Of a DNA stretch of 6,404 bases, positions 5,860 through 6,404 are shown one piece after another; the first letter of the stretch is position 1; each line of letters begins with the position of its first letter. The stretch is taken from NCBI GenBank assembly GCA_964505725.1, contig CAZDJK010000091.1, positions 1-6,404 of the forward strand. Reading direction: 5' to 3'. The notes under the pieces are model-generated. The model saw only the letters and a list, made by a program, of their open reading frames with translations, made no database searches and was not told where the DNA came from. The position numbers were made by a program, and so were the translations under genes. This DNA is from CAVRJC01 sp964505725 (GTDB taxonomy: Bacteria; Actinomycetota; Acidimicrobiia; IMCC26256; DASPTH01).

Positions 5860-6404
5860 TCACGCACCGGCGAGCTCCGCGAGCTCGGCGACGATCTCGG
5901 TGAGCCGGAAGTCCTTCGGCGTGTAGACGCGGGCGACGCCCGCCTCCAGCAGCGCCCGCTGATCGGCTTCCGGGATGATCCCGCCCACGACGACCGGCGC
6001 TGCGACGCCGAGGCCACGCAGGCGATCGAGGGTCTCGGGCACGAGCCGGCGGTGCGACCCCGAGAGCACCGACAGGCCGACGAGGTCGACGTCCTCGTCG
6101 CGGGCCGCGACCGCGATCTGCTCCGGCGTGAGGCGGATGCCCTGGTAGACGACCTCCATGCCGGCGTCGCGCGCCGCGACCGCGATCTGCTCGGCGCCGT
6201 TCGAGTGGCCGTCGAGGCCCGGCTTCGCCACGAGGATGCGGACGGGGTGGCCGAGGTGCCGCGAGGTGGCCTGCACGCGGTCCCGGGCCCGTGCCATGTC
6301 CCCGCCGGCAGGTGCGTGCACGCCGCCGACGCCGGTGGGCGCGCGGTACTCGCCGAACACTTCGCGGAGCGCGCCGGCCCACTCGCCGACCGTGCCACCG
6401 GCGC
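5860..6404 (-). CDS. ecm: Ethylmalonyl-CoA mutase (MeaA/Ecm), C-terminal B12-binding part; 5' end outside the window
   Basis: The visible 180 residues are the C-terminus of a coenzyme-B12 mutase running in from the right edge. The first residues, TVGEWAGALREVFGEYRAPTG, are the end of the catalytic barrel and the start of the linker in Ecm/MeaA proteins. The cobalamin domain follows from about fragment residue 53: KPGLDGHSNGAEQ with the D-x-H-x-x-G motif (Asp64, His66 the lower cobalt ligand, Gly69), GLSVLSGSH with S-x-L at 111-113, and VVGGIIP (138-144), ending in YTPKDF. The DGHSNGAEQ wording and the GEYRAPTG linker favour ethylmalonyl-CoA over methylmalonyl-CoA mutase, whose motif is usually DGHDRGA. 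The reaction is ethylmalonyl-CoA to methylsuccinyl-CoA in the ethylmalonyl-CoA pathway. The reading frame is open to the last base, so a start at GTG 6360 would be an artefact that produces a false stand-alone B12 protein. The missing catalytic domain should be near 480-500 residues. The second EQIAVAARD is unusual (see the repeat entry). Confidence 0.87.
   Translation of the reverse strand, partial: AGGTVGEWAGALREVFGEYRAPTGVGGVHAPAGGDMARARDRVQATSRHLGHPVRILVAKPGLDGHSNGAEQIAVAARDAGMEVVYQGIRLTPEQIAVAARDEDVDLVGLSVLSGSHRRLVPETLDRLRGLGVAAPVVVGGIIPEADQRALLEAGVARVYTPKDFRLTEIVAELAELAGA
6096..6192 (-). repeat. In-frame direct repeat inside the ecm cobalamin domain
   Basis: Bases 6096-6123 and 6165-6192 are identical at 27 of 28 positions (the eighth differs, G versus C) and lie 69 bp, or 23 codons, apart. 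Both encode EQIAVAARD, at fragment residues 71-79 and 94-102. The first copy fits the family's usual AEQIAVRARD; from memory the second site normally reads closer to PEQIVAAAxEED. That pattern suggests copying of the first segment onto the second, but high GC and the shared codon bias raise chance similarity. Confidence 0.8.

Noticed and set aside
5838..5870. CCGGTG / CACCGG inverted repeat across the synthetase-ecm stops as a bidirectional terminator
   Set aside because: The stem is six pairs with a 21-nt loop and no T-run on either side, which is weak in such GC-rich DNA.

Overview
The window is very GC-rich, densely coding and strongly biased to G or C at third codon positions. Its gene content (a propionyl-CoA carboxylase beta chain with a small actinobacterial-type epsilon subunit, a coiled-coil cell-wall hydrolase and an ethylmalonyl-CoA mutase) points to an actinobacterium. 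The style of several proteins suggests Acidimicrobiia or a relative, but that placement is an impression from memory, not a search result.

Layout, left to right. (1) Positions 1-2589, plus strand: the 3' three quarters of pccB, then a small accE-like gene, then a metallophosphoesterase whose GTG start overlaps the accE stop by four bases. The three look like one operon. (2) Positions 2602-3807, minus strand: a secreted protein with a signal peptide, a proline/serine/threonine-rich linker, a long coiled coil and a C-terminal glucosaminidase-type domain. It converges on the phosphoesterase with 12 bp between the stops. (3) Positions 3808-4029: the only sizeable intergenic region, lying between two divergent genes. 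It holds a perfect 10-bp inverted repeat enclosing nested complementary segments, and an interrupted palindrome whose arms resemble DnaA boxes. (4) Positions 4030-5844, plus strand: a complete long-chain acyl-CoA synthetase. (5) From 5860 to the right edge, minus strand: the 3' end of a gene whose B12-binding domain and preceding linker match ethylmalonyl-CoA mutase (Ecm/MeaA). It converges on the synthetase with 15 bp between the stops.

Four of the six genes handle acyl-CoA thioesters or can be tied to them. The synthetase activates fatty acids, the carboxylase turns propionyl-CoA into methylmalonyl-CoA, and Ecm turns ethylmalonyl-CoA into methylsuccinyl-CoA. PCC and Ecm are both steps of the ethylmalonyl-CoA pathway for C2 assimilation, so the region may be part of such a locus. 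The phosphoesterase is tied to the carboxylase only by gene order and overlap. The glucosaminidase looks functionally separate.

Most of the window is ordinary metabolism. The points most worth a second look are the structured intergenic region, the CwlO/PcsB-like coiled coil joined to a glucosaminidase domain, the phosphoesterase coupled to accE, and a 27/28-nt in-frame repeat inside the B12 domain of ecm. I see no tRNA, rRNA, CRISPR array, insertion sequence or phage gene.
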